A stretch of 44,989 nucleotides of DNA, from NCBI GenBank assembly GCA_017451295.1, contig JAFSPW010000053.1, positions 1-44,989 on the forward strand. Direction: 5' to 3'. Below, piece after piece: positions 7,716 to 15,679 of the stretch. The notes under the pieces are model-generated. The model saw nothing but the letters and a program-made list of their open reading frames with translations, had not been told where the DNA came from and searched no databases. Each line of letters begins with the position of its first letter. Within the stretch, counting starts at the first letter, position 1. The position numbers and the translations under genes are program-made. This DNA is from Clostridia bacterium. GTDB lineage: Bacteria; Bacillota; Clostridia; Christensenellales; CAG-138.

Positions 7716-8405
7716 ATGAGCAAAAAACAGACGGATTACACCAATGCGGCCTTTCAGGCCATCTATGAAAAGGCCAAGCAGGACCAGGCGCCCCAGCTGG
7801 CAGCCTATACGCCCATAGAGGAGAGCACCCTGCTGGCGCGCATCGGCGCCGCCCTTCGGCCCCTCTACGACCGGGCCATCGAGGCGGTGAGCAAAAACCG
7901 GCAGCGGGCTTCGGCGGAGCTTGATGCGGACGCCATCTCCCGGGGCATGGGCAGCAGCACCTTTGTGACGGATGTGAAGCAGCGCCAGCAGAACGAGGCG
8001 CAGCAGGATGTGCTGGACCTGGAGCGAGAGTACGGCGCAAGGCTCAGCGAGCAGCTGTACAAGGCCATGGAGGGGGAGCGGGAACGGCAGCTGGAGGTGG
8101 AGAAGTTCAACGCCCAGCAGATCAACGAGGCCAACGAACGGGCCTTTGCCGTGGCCCAGGTGCTCTACTCGGCCTATCTTTCCAGCAAGCGGAAGAAGGC
8201 CGCTGCCCAGACCGCCCAGACGGGGCAAACACCCCTGGGGGTGGCGGTGGCCCAGGCCAGGGGGACCCTAAACCAGGCGGGCAACCCCAACGGGGCAGGG
8301 CTGATGCGTGCCGATGCCCAGGGGATTTGGGAGGCCATGTACAGCGAGCGGCCCAAGAGCGTGCTTTCGGCCCTAAGGATACTCCAGGGGGCACAAGGCA
8401 AATAA
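7716..8405 (+). CDS. Uncharacterised helical protein closing the phage module
   Basis: This 229-residue protein is almost entirely helical, Gln/Ala/Glu-rich, with no signal peptide or motif I recognise. The start at 7716 follows AAGGAGAGG; a longer reading upstream would overlap the previous gene and has no ribosome site. Residues about 60-150 form a long charged coiled-coil-like region. The C-terminal 60 residues are Gly/Asn/Ala-rich and less ordered, before a final helix. In short-tailed phages this position often holds internal or ejection proteins, a possible but unproven role. A strong terminator follows at 8421, so this is the last gene of the unit. Confidence 0.6.
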   Translation: MSKKQTDYTNAAFQAIYEKAKQDQAPQLAAYTPIEESTLLARIGAALRPLYDRAIEAVSKNRQRASAELDADAISRGMGSSTFVTDVKQRQQNEAQQDVLDLEREYGARLSEQLYKAMEGERERQLEVEKFNAQQINEANERAFAVAQVLYSAYLSSKRKKAAAQTAQTGQTPLGVAVAQARGTLNQAGNPNGAGLMRADAQGIWEAMYSERPKSVLSALRILQGAQGK

Positions 8406-8420
8406 GACAAATAATGGAAA

Positions 8421-8445
8421 AACCCGGAGAAAATCCGGGTTTTTT
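8421..8445 (+). terminator. Rho-independent terminator of the phage module
   Basis: AACCCGGA (8421-8428), a GAAAA loop, TCCGGGTT (8434-8441), then a continuous T-run. It lies 15 bases after the last module gene and separates it from the next promoter. Confidence 0.9.
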
Positions 8446-8468
8446 CATACAAAGAATTGCTTTCCCTC

Positions 8469-8497
8469 TTGCAACCGACCAACGGAATGACTATACT
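8469..8497 (+). promoter_or_regulatory. Sigma-A promoter of the Ala-Thr-Pro repeat protein
   Basis: TTGCAA (8469-8474), a 17-base spacer and TATACT (8492-8497). Expected transcription start is near 8504, giving a leader of about 40 bases. It shows that the repeat protein is transcribed independently of the phage genes. Confidence 0.75.
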
Positions 8498-8545
8498 GAA
8501 AAATAGGGCATATATCCCGGAGAATGGCTGAAAAGGAGTATGGTC

Positions 8546-11500
8546 ATGTTGAAACGAATCCTGTCGGCGCTGCTGGCGGCCTTGCTGCTGCTGGCGGCTA
8601 TACCCGCAACGGCTCTTGCCCAGGTGCAGGAGCTGCCTGCCGAGGAGGCCGGTGCCGCCCAGGACACCCTGTCCGTGGATACGGATACGGAGGTGGATTT
8701 GACCCAGGTGACCCCTCTGGGCGATACCGTCAGCGAAGGCGGTCAGCCCGGGGACACGGAGACCGAGTTCAATCCCGGCACCGTGACCATCGGCTCCACG
8801 GATTATTCCACGGCCTGGCATGCCTATGCCGCCGAGGACTTCGTGGCCGTGAACAGCGGCGAGACCTACGAAACGAAGTTCTACAGCCGGAACAACGGCA
8901 CCACAGACCTGTGGATGAACTATGTGGTGGTGCTGGCCAACATGCAGGGCCGGTACAACGCCATCGTTCGTGCCGACAACGCCATCTTTGAGCACGGGGA
9001 CGGTGGCCAGACCTCCTGGACCGCCGGAGTACCCGAGACCCTGGGCTGGACCCTGACGCCCAACTGGGTGGACCCCGGTGCAAGGGGGCTCGATAACAAG
9101 CTCATCACCCTGACCGTCACCAACGACGGCAGCCGGGCTACCGTCACCGCCAATGCCGAGGGCTACCACCAGAGCGTGTCCCTGCCCCTCTATGGCGGCA
9201 CCGTCTCCTTCCAGATCTGGGCCGATGGGGCTTATGTGGAGATGGTCCAGCAGCCCAAGCTGATTGCCGCCGCTACGCCCACGCCCACACCTACCGCTAC
9301 ACCCACGGCCACACCCACGGAAATCATCGGCTCCACGGATTTTTCCACGGCCTGGCATGCCTATGCCGCCGAGGACTTCGTGGCCGTGAACAGCGGCGAG
9401 ACCTATGAAACGAAGTTCTACAGCCGCAACAACGGCACCACAGACCTGTGGATGAACTATGTGGTGGTCCTGGCCAATATGCAGGGCCGGTACAACGCCA
9501 TCGTTCGGGCGGACAACGCCATCTTTGAGCATGGGGACAACGGCAAGGACTCCTGGACCGCCGGTGTGGTTGAGGAGCTGGAATGGACGCTGACCCCCAA
9601 CTGGGTGAACCCCGGCGCAAGGGGCCTCGATAATAAGCTCATCACTCTGACCGTCACCAACGACGGGACGAAGGTCATCGTCACCGCCGATGCGGAGGGC
9701 TACCACCAGAGCGTGTCCCTGCCCCTCTATGGCGGCACCGTCTCCTTCCAGATCTGGGCGGACGGCGCCTATGTGGAGATGGTGCAGCAGCCCAGGCTGA
9801 TTGCCGCCGCCACGCCCACGCCCACACCCACGGCCACGCCTACAGCAACGCCTACGGCTACCCCCACGCCCACGCCCACGGCTACACCCACGGCAACGCC
9901 CACGGCAACGCCTACTGCAACGCCTACGGCAACACCGACGTCAACGCCCACGGCAACCCCTACCGCAACTCCGACGGCGACTCCTACGGCTACTCCCACG
10001 CCTACACCCACACCCACGGCAACGCCCACGGCGACACCGACCGCAACGCCCACGGTGACGCCTACCGCAACGCCGACGGCAACACCCACAGCGACCCCGA
10101 CGGCAACGCCGACCGCAACGCCCACGGCTACACCTACGGCGACTCCTACGGCAACACCGACGGCTACACCGACCGCTACGCCGACCGCCACACCTACGGC
10201 AACACCTACGGCCACGCCTACCGCTACACCGACGGCTACACCGACTGCAACGCCTACCGCAACGCCCACGGCGACGCCGACAGCTACACCGACCGCCACG
10301 CCGACGGCTACGCCGACAGCTACGCCGACTGCCACGCCGACAGCTACGCCTACGGCAACACCGACCGCTACGCCGACAGCCACGCCGACTGCCACGCCTA
10401 CGGCTACACCCACGGCGACCCCTAACCCAAACCAGATTGGGGCCAGCGACTACAGTACGGCTTGGTACACCTATGAGGAGAAGGACTTTGTGGCCGTGAA
10501 CAGCGGCGAGACCTACGAAATGAAGTTCTATAGCCGCAACAGCGGCACCACAGACCTGTGGCTGAACTATGTGGTGGTGCTGGCCAATATGCAGGGCCGG
10601 TACAACGCTATCGTCCGTGCGGACAACGCCATCTTCGAGCACGGAGACGGTGGCCAGACCTCCTGGACCGCCGGAGTTCCCGAGACCTTGGGCTGGACTC
10701 TCACCCCCAACTGGGTATCTCCCGGAGACAGGGGCCTTGACAACAAGTTAATTACCGCCACCGTCACCAACGACGGGACGAAGGTCATTGTCACCGCCGA
10801 TGCGGAGGGCTACCACCAGAGCGTGTCCCTGCCTCTGGGGGATGGGAAGGTGTCCTTCCAAATCTGGGCCGATGGGGCCTATGTGGAGATGGTCCAGCAG
10901 CCCAAGCTGATTGCCGCCGCTACGCCCACGCCCACACCCACGGCTACCCCGACGGCAACGCCGACGGCAACGCCTACCGCTACACCTACGGCCACGCCGA
11001 CCGCGACGCCCACGCCCACTCCGACGGCTACTCCTACGGCGACTCCTACGGCCACGCCTACGGCTACACCTACGGCAACACCTACCGCAACGCCCACGGC
11101 GACGCCCACGCCTACCCCGACGGCGACACCGACAGCCACACCCACACCCACGCCTACGCCTACCGCTACGCCTACCGCTACGCCGACCGCCACACCTACG
11201 GCGACGCCCACAGCTACACCGACAGCCACGCCAACGGCTACTCCGACGGCGACGCCGACCGCTACACCGACGGCGATACCGACCGCTACACCTACGGCTA
11301 CACCGACGGCCACTCCGACAGCCACACCTACGGCTACTCCGACGGCTACTCCTACGGCCACACCCACCGCAACGCCGACAGCCACCCCCACGGCAACTCC
11401 GACGGCTACGCCCACGGCGACGCCTACCGCTACGCCGACGGCGACACCGACAGCCACACCCACGCCCACGCCTGGGGTGACCCCGGAGCCCACGCCCAAC

Positions 11501-12283
11501 ACCAAGGTACGCAACGGGAAGAACGGCAGCTTTACCTATAAGGTGAAGAACGGGAAGAAGTACCAGTGGCAGGTGTCCACGGATGGGGAGACCTGGACGG
11601 ATATTGCCAAGGCCACCAGGAACAAGCTGACGGTGAAGAAGGTGACCATGGCCGACAGCGGCAAGCAGTATCGCTGCCTGGTGCAGACCAAGACCGGGGA
11701 GACCATTATCAGCGAAGGAAATACGCTGCTGGTGTACCTGGTGAAGCCCATTGTGGTGAAGGAGCCTCAGGAGAGTTCCGTCCGCAATGGGAAGAATGCC
11801 TCCTTCTTCGTGAAGGCCAAGGAGACCAAGAGGTATCAATGGCAGGTCAGCACCGACGGCGGCGGGACCTGGACGGATATTCTCAAGGCCACCTCCTCCA
11901 GGCTGACGGTGAGGAAGGTGACCATGAACGAGAACGGGAACCTGTACCGGTGCCGGCTCACCAACGCCGACGGGGAGAGCTATACCCAGGCGGCGAGCCT
12001 GGAAGTGTACCTGGTGTTCCCCCTTGTCACCGCAGAGCCCAAGGACATGACGGTGAAGGAGAGGAAGAACGCCACCTTCAGCCTCAAAGCCAAGGAGACC
12101 AAGAAGTACCAGTGGCAGGCGAACGACGGCGGCGGCTGGGTAGATATTCCCAAGGCCACCTCCTCCAAGCTGACGGTGAAGAAGGTGACGGCGGCGGACA
12201 GCGGCAAGCGGTATCGCTGCCGGCTCACCAACGCCGACGGGGAGACCTTCTCCCGGGTTGTCACCCTGACCGTCACGCCGTAA
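8546..12283 (+). CDS. Secreted modular protein with Ala-Thr-Pro linkers
   Basis: The start at 8546 has AAGGAG (8533-8538) 7 bases upstream; the ATG at 8540 is too close to that site. The 1245-residue product starts with a signal peptide (about 1-26, ending Thr-Ala-Leu-Ala). Three near-identical 162-residue modules follow, at about 82-243, 261-422 and 631-792. Each is beta-rich with conserved Trp and Asn-Tyr-Val-Val-Val-Leu-Ala-Asn and Arg-Ala-Asp-Asn segments, and resembles extracellular beta-sandwich binding modules seen beside carbohydrate-active domains (recalled similarity). Linkers of Thr-Ala-Thr-Pro repeats separate them: 17 residues, then 208, and 195 after the third. Three Ig-like repeats close the protein (about 988-1245; each has Tyr-Gln-Trp-Gln and Tyr-Arg-Cys-Arg/Leu). 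No LPXTG motif or C-terminal membrane helix is visible. A surface or matrix adhesin is inferred. Confidence 0.85.
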   Translation: MLKRILSALLAALLLLAAIPATALAQVQELPAEEAGAAQDTLSVDTDTEVDLTQVTPLGDTVSEGGQPGDTETEFNPGTVTIGSTDYSTAWHAYAAEDFVAVNSGETYETKFYSRNNGTTDLWMNYVVVLANMQGRYNAIVRADNAIFEHGDGGQTSWTAGVPETLGWTLTPNWVDPGARGLDNKLITLTVTNDGSRATVTANAEGYHQSVSLPLYGGTVSFQIWADGAYVEMVQQPKLIAAATPTPTPTATPTATPTEIIGSTDFSTAWHAYAAEDFVAVNSGETYETKFYSRNNGTTDLWMNYVVVLANMQGRYNAIVRADNAIFEHGDNGKDSWTAGVVEELEWTLTPNWVNPGARGLDNKLITLTVTNDGTKVIVTADAEGYHQSVSLPLYGGTVSFQIWADGAYVEMVQQPRLIAAATPTPTPTATPTATPTATPTPTPTATPTATPTATPTATPTATPTSTPTATPTATPTATPTATPTPTPTPTATPTATPTATPTVTPTATPTATPTATPTATPTATPTATPTATPTATPTATPTATPTATPTATPTATPTATPTATPTATPTATPTATPTATPTATPTATPTATPTATPTATPTATPTATPTATPTATPTATPTATPNPNQIGASDYSTAWYTYEEKDFVAVNSGETYEMKFYSRNSGTTDLWLNYVVVLANMQGRYNAIVRADNAIFEHGDGGQTSWTAGVPETLGWTLTPNWVSPGDRGLDNKLITATVTNDGTKVIVTADAEGYHQSVSLPLGDGKVSFQIWADGAYVEMVQQPKLIAAATPTPTPTATPTATPTATPTATPTATPTATPTPTPTATPTATPTATPTATPTATPTATPTATPTPTPTATPTATPTPTPTPTATPTATPTATPTATPTATPTATPTATPTATPTATPTAIPTATPTATPTATPTATPTATPTATPTATPTATPTATPTATPTATPTATPTATPTATPTATPTPTPGVTPEPTPNTKVRNGKNGSFTYKVKNGKKYQWQVSTDGETWTDIAKATRNKLTVKKVTMADSGKQYRCLVQTKTGETIISEGNTLLVYLVKPIVVKEPQESSVRNGKNASFFVKAKETKRYQWQVSTDGGGTWTDILKATSSRLTVRKVTMNENGNLYRCRLTNADGESYTQAASLEVYLVFPLVTAEPKDMTVKERKNATFSLKAKETKKYQWQANDGGGWVDIPKATSSKLTVKKVTAADSGKRYRCRLTNADGETFSRVVTLTVTP
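8789..10920 (+). repeat. Three long direct repeats inside the repeat protein
   Basis: The segments 8789-9274, 9326-9811 and 10436-10920 encode the same 162-residue module. Long stretches are identical at DNA level, for example around the Val-Ala-Val-Asn-Ser-Gly-Glu-Thr-Tyr coding part. Copies 1 and 2 are adjacent; copy 3 follows a 624-base linker. Copy 3 differs most, for example in a Gly-Asp-Gly-Lys-Val near its end. This indicates recent intragenic duplication. Confidence 0.9.
9812..10435 (+). repeat. Ala-Thr-Pro coding tandem repeat, long linker 1
   Basis: Tandem 12-base units of the form ACN-GCN-ACN-CCN encode Thr-Ala-Thr-Pro. Occasional Thr-Pro-Thr-Pro, Thr-Ser or Thr-Val units occur. 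Third codon positions change almost randomly between units while the amino acids hardly change. Confidence 0.9.
10921..11505 (+). repeat. Ala-Thr-Pro coding tandem repeat, long linker 2
   Basis: Same 12-base unit as the first long linker and the same synonymous scrambling, with one Ile substitution and a short Thr-Pro-Gly-Val-Thr-Pro-Glu-Pro exit into the Ig-like region. Confidence 0.9.
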
Positions 12284-12300
12284 ACTGCATATACGAACCT

Positions 12301-12330
12301 CAGCCCGCAGAGCAAGCTGCGGGCTGTTTT
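12301..12330 (+). terminator. Terminator after the repeat protein
   Basis: CAGCCCGCAG (12301-12310), loop AGCAAG, CTGCGGGCTG (12317-12326), then TTTT. It is a perfect 10-base-pair stem 18 bases after the stop codon. Confidence 0.9.
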
Positions 12331-12367
12331 CATGGCGGCAAAGGCGGCGAATGCGGCAAAGCCGCCA

Positions 12368-12396
12368 TTGAACAATCCAAAGGGAGATGGTATACT
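12368..12396 (+). promoter_or_regulatory. Sigma-A promoter of mnmG
   Basis: TTGAAC (12368-12373), a 17-base spacer and TATACT (12391-12396). The expected start near 12403 places the transcript end directly in front of the ribosome site AAGGAG (12405-12410), so the leader would be extremely short. It also excludes translation starts upstream of about 12400. Confidence 0.75.
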
Positions 12397-12419
12397 GCTA
12401 TTTGAAGGAGTATGCCCAA

Positions 12420-14312
12420 ATGGAAGTTTGTATAAACAGAACGCCCCTGATGGGGGAGGGATTTGACGTTATCGTTATCGGTGCCGGGCACGGGGGCTGC
12501 GAGGCGGCCCTGGCCTCGGCGCGCATGGGGGAGAAGACCGCCCTTTTGACCTTGAACCTGGACAGCATCGGCATGATGCCCTGCAACCCCTCCATCGGCG
12601 GCACGGGGAAGGGGCATTTGGTTCGCGAGCTCGATGCCATGGGCGGGGAGATGGGCCTGGCCGCTGACGACACCCTCATTCAGATGCGGATGCTGAACAC
12701 GGGCAAAGGCCCCGCCGTCCATTCCCTCCGGGCCCAGATGGACAAGCGCCGCTATCACGAGCGCATGAAACGCGCCCTGGAAGCGGAGCAGAATCTGACC
12801 ATCATCCAAAGCGAGGCGGTGGACCTGGCCACAAAGGAGGGCCGCATCAGCGGCGTTGTCACCGCCGAGGGCTTTTGCTATCCCTGCCGGGCGGCGGTCC
12901 TGTGCACGGGGGTGTATCTGCAGAGCCGCATCCTTATCGGCGAGTTCTCCCGGGACAGCGGCCCCAACGGCATGCTAAGAAGCGAGGGCCTGTCCGCTAA
13001 CCTTTTAAGGTTGGGGGTACCCCTTAGACGGTTTAAGACCGGCACGCCGCCCAGAATCAAGGGCAGCACCATGGACCTTGCCAAAATGGCCATCCAGCTG
13101 GGGGACGACCCCACCCCTGCCTTCTCCTTCCTCCATGGGTTTTTGCAGGTGGACCAGGCCCCTTGCTACCTGACCTACACCAATACGGACACCCACGACA
13201 TCATTCTAAACAACCTGCATCGGTCCCCCCTCTATGCCGGGCGGATTCACGCCACGGGCACCCGCTACTGCCCCTCCATCGAGGACAAGGTGGTGAAGTT
13301 CAGGGACAAGGACCGGCACCAGCTGTTTATGGAGCCGGAGGGCCTGAGCACAAAGGAGGTGTATGTCCAGGGCCTCAGCACCAGCCTGCCGGCGGATGTA
13401 CAGGAGCAGATGCTGCACACCATCCAGGGCCTCGAACGGGCTCAAATCATGCGCTATGGCTATGCCATCGAGTATGACTGCCTGGATCCCCAATGCCTTG
13501 ACCTGCGGTTTATGGTAAAGGCCCTGCCGGGGCTCTTTTCCGGCGGGCAGATCAACGGCAGCTCCGGCTATGAGGAGGCCGCCGCCCAGGGCTTCTATGC
13601 GGGGGTCAACGCGGCCCTGTATGTACAGGAGGAGGCGCCCTTCATCCTGGGACGGGACGAGGGGTATCTGGGGGTGCTGGTGGACGACTTGGTCACCAAG
13701 GGCACGCCGGAACCCTACCGGATGATGACCAGCCGGTGCGAGTATCGGCTGCTGCTGCGGCAGGACAATGCGGACTTGCGGCTCACCGAGAAGGCCCGGC
13801 GCCTGGGGCTTATCAGTAAGGAGCGCTTGGAGAAGCTCCATCGCAAGCAGGAGAAGGTGGCCACGGCTCGGGAGAAGCTGCAAAAGCATGTGCCGGCGGA
13901 CGAGAAGCTGGCGGCCTACCTGACTGAAATTGGGGAGACCGTGCCCCGGGATGGGGCTCGGCTCTTTGAGCTCTTGAAGCGGCCCGCGGTCACCTATACG
14001 GGGCTGCTGCACCTGTATGCAGGGGACCTTGAGCCCCTGGACCCGGAGACGGCGGAGCAGATAGACGTGCTGACCCGGTACGACGGGTACTTGGAGAAGG
14101 AGCGCCGCGAGGTGGAGCGAATGCACTCTTTGGAGGATTTGCCCCTGCCCCAGGGCTTTGACTATGGGAGCCTGACCGGCCTTCGGCTGGAAGCCCGGCA
14201 GAAGCTGACGGCCCTGCAGCCCCAAAATGTGGGCCAGGCCAGCCGCATCTCCGGGGTGTCCCCGGCGGATGTCAGCGTGCTGCTGGTGGCCCAGAAACGA
14301 GGTATGCTATGA
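12420..14312 (+). CDS. mnmG: tRNA uridine-5-carboxymethylaminomethyl modification enzyme MnmG
   Basis: This 630-residue FAD protein, normal in length for the family, works with MnmE to install carboxymethylaminomethyl groups on wobble uridine 34 of certain tRNAs. The FAD-binding Gly-Ala-Gly-His-Gly-Gly lies at residues about 17-22. Conserved Pro-Cys-Asn-Pro-Ser-Ile-Gly-Gly, Arg-Arg-Phe-Lys-Thr-Gly-Thr-Pro-Pro-Arg and Ser-Arg-Cys-Glu-Tyr-Arg-Leu-Leu-Leu-Arg-Gln-Asp-Asn segments are intact. The start at 12420 is chosen from AAGGAG 9 bases upstream and from the promoter position. The partner gene mnmE, often just upstream, is not in this window; the repeat protein occupies that side. The stop overlaps rsmG by ATGA. 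Confidence 0.97.
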   Translation: MEVCINRTPLMGEGFDVIVIGAGHGGCEAALASARMGEKTALLTLNLDSIGMMPCNPSIGGTGKGHLVRELDAMGGEMGLAADDTLIQMRMLNTGKGPAVHSLRAQMDKRRYHERMKRALEAEQNLTIIQSEAVDLATKEGRISGVVTAEGFCYPCRAAVLCTGVYLQSRILIGEFSRDSGPNGMLRSEGLSANLLRLGVPLRRFKTGTPPRIKGSTMDLAKMAIQLGDDPTPAFSFLHGFLQVDQAPCYLTYTNTDTHDIILNNLHRSPLYAGRIHATGTRYCPSIEDKVVKFRDKDRHQLFMEPEGLSTKEVYVQGLSTSLPADVQEQMLHTIQGLERAQIMRYGYAIEYDCLDPQCLDLRFMVKALPGLFSGGQINGSSGYEEAAAQGFYAGVNAALYVQEEAPFILGRDEGYLGVLVDDLVTKGTPEPYRMMTSRCEYRLLLRQDNADLRLTEKARRLGLISKERLEKLHRKQEKVATAREKLQKHVPADEKLAAYLTEIGETVPRDGARLFELLKRPAVTYTGLLHLYAGDLEPLDPETAEQIDVLTRYDGYLEKERREVERMHSLEDLPLPQGFDYGSLTGLRLEARQKLTALQPQNVGQASRISGVSPADVSVLLVAQKRGML

Positions 14313-14986
14313 GAGAGATGTTAAAAGCCGCCCTGCCCCAGGCCGATGAGCGGGCCTTGGAGCGGTTCGAGATATACGCCCGGCTCCTGCTGCAATGGAA
14401 CCAGAGGATGAACCTGACCGCCATTACGGACCCGGAGGAGGTGGCCAGAAAGCACTTTTTGGACTCCCTGGGGGCCCAGGGGCATATTCAGCCGGGGCAG
14501 AAGGTCATCGACGTGGGCACGGGTGCCGGGTTCCCCGGGGTGCCGCTGTTGATACTGCACCCGGACATGGAGCTAACGCTGGCGGACAGCCTGCAAAAGC
14601 GGCTCACCTTTTTGGATACGCTCCTACAGGAGCTCGGTTTGAAGGCCACCCTCGTGCACGGCCGGGCGGAGGAGCTGGGGCAAAACCGGCTCTATCGGGA
14701 AACGTTCGACCTGGCCCTTTCCCGGGCGGTGGCGAGCCTCCCGGTGCTGCTGGAGCTCACCACCCCCTTTATTAAGGTCGGGGGCACCGCCATCGCCTAT
14801 AAGGGGGACGCCACAGAGGAGATGAAGGCCGCCAAGTCCGCCGCCTTCCTGCTCCATGTGAAATTGAAAGAGGAGCCCCTTTCCTCTAAGGTGGGGAAGC
14901 GGTGCCTGGTGCTGGCCCAGAAAACAGCCCCCACCCCCGCCGCCTATCCGCGAAAACCCGGCACGCCCAACAAAAAACCCCTATAG
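14309..14986 (+). CDS. rsmG: 16S rRNA (guanine-527-N7)-methyltransferase RsmG
   Basis: This 225-residue SAM-dependent enzyme modifies G527 of 16S rRNA. The N-terminal helical part has Gln-Trp-Asn-Gln-Arg-Met-Asn-Leu-Thr-Ala-Ile. The SAM-binding loop Val-Ile-Asp-Val-Gly-Thr-Gly-Ala-Gly-Phe-Pro-Gly lies at residues about 67-78, and Leu-Ser-Arg-Ala-Val-Ala at about 141-146 is also typical. The gene overlaps the mnmG stop by four bases and is presumably translated by coupling. mnmG-rsmG is a conserved pair in bacteria. The C-terminal 20 residues are basic and Pro-rich. Confidence 0.96.
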   Translation: MREMLKAALPQADERALERFEIYARLLLQWNQRMNLTAITDPEEVARKHFLDSLGAQGHIQPGQKVIDVGTGAGFPGVPLLILHPDMELTLADSLQKRLTFLDTLLQELGLKATLVHGRAEELGQNRLYRETFDLALSRAVASLPVLLELTTPFIKVGGTAIAYKGDATEEMKAAKSAAFLLHVKLKEEPLSSKVGKRCLVLAQKTAPTPAAYPRKPGTPNKKPL

Positions 14987-15085
14987 AGGGCCGTTGACAG
15001 TCATCACACCGAATTTTTTCGACTGTCGCGGAAATTCGGAGGCGTATATATAGACAAGGGATTTGCAGAAGAAGGAGCAGAGAAA
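14987..15085 (+). promoter_or_regulatory. Gap before pth with an inverted repeat
   Basis: GACAGTC (14996-15002) and GACTGTC (15021-15027) form a 7-base inverted repeat enclosing a T-run. TTGACA (14994-14999) overlaps its first arm, but no -10 box lies at the right distance; a TATATA at 15045 lacks a matching -35. The segment could be an operator, a weak terminator or a promoter. pth is preceded by AAGGAG (15072-15077). Confidence 0.35.
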
Positions 15086-15679
15086 ATGTATGTTATCGTC
15101 GGCCTGGGGAATCCGGGCCTGGGGTATCAGAAGACCCGGCACAACATCGGCTTTATGGCCCTTGATGTGCTGGCGGAAAAAATCGGGGTCAAAATAAAGG
15201 ATAAAAAGTTTTCGGGTCTGCTGGGGGAAGGGGAGCTTGCCGGGCAGAAGGTGATTCTCGTGAAGCCCCAAACCTATATGAATCTGAGCGGGGAGTGCGT
15301 GCAGCAGGTGCTGCACTTCTATAAGCTGCCGCCGGAGAAGCTCATCGTGCTGTGCGATGATGTGGACCTGCCCGTGGGCAGCCTGCGTATTCGCGCCAAG
15401 GGCTCCGCCGGGACCCACAACGGCCTTAAGAACATCATCGCCTGCATCCATTCGGAAAACTTTGCCCGCATCCGCATGGGCTGCGGCCAGGATGTGAGCC
15501 TGCAGCTGCGGGACTATGTGCTCAAAAAGCCTTCCAGGGCGGAGATGATGGAGCTTAGGCAGGTCTATGACCAGGCCGCCCAGGCCGTGGCCCTCATGGT
15601 GAACGGGGACATAGAGGGGGCCCAGAGCCGGTTCAATAAGAAGCACGAGAAGAACCCCCGGCAGGCGGCACAGGAATGA
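15086..15679 (+). CDS. pth: Peptidyl-tRNA hydrolase
   Basis: This 197-residue enzyme releases peptidyl groups from tRNAs that drop off the ribosome. The family pattern is complete: Gly-Leu-Gly-Asn-Pro-Gly at the N-terminus, His19 in Thr-Arg-His-Asn-Ile-Gly-Phe (catalytic His20 in E. coli numbering), Lys-Pro-Gln-Thr-Tyr-Met-Asn-Leu-Ser-Gly, Cys-Asp-Asp-Val-Asp-Leu-Pro-Val-Gly, and Gly-Ser-Ala-Gly-Thr-His-Asn-Gly-Leu-Lys. The start has AAGGAG 8 bases upstream. The stop overlaps the mfd start by ATGA; pth-mfd is a common Firmicute gene pair. Confidence 0.97.
   Translation: MYVIVGLGNPGLGYQKTRHNIGFMALDVLAEKIGVKIKDKKFSGLLGEGELAGQKVILVKPQTYMNLSGECVQQVLHFYKLPPEKLIVLCDDVDLPVGSLRIRAKGSAGTHNGLKNIIACIHSENFARIRMGCGQDVSLQLRDYVLKKPSRAEMMELRQVYDQAAQAVALMVNGDIEGAQSRFNKKHEKNPRQAAQE

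Noticed and set aside
9769..10413. Long minus-strand frame encoding Gly-Val-Ala-Val repeats, with a similar one at 10879-11514
   Set aside because: It is the complement of the Ala-Thr-Pro codons; it has no ribosome site and no promoter, and the plus-strand gene has a signal peptide, promoter and terminator.
14994..15052. Complete sigma-A promoter before pth
   Set aside because: TTGACA has no -10 at 16-18 bases and the later TATATA has no -35; only an inverted repeat is reported.
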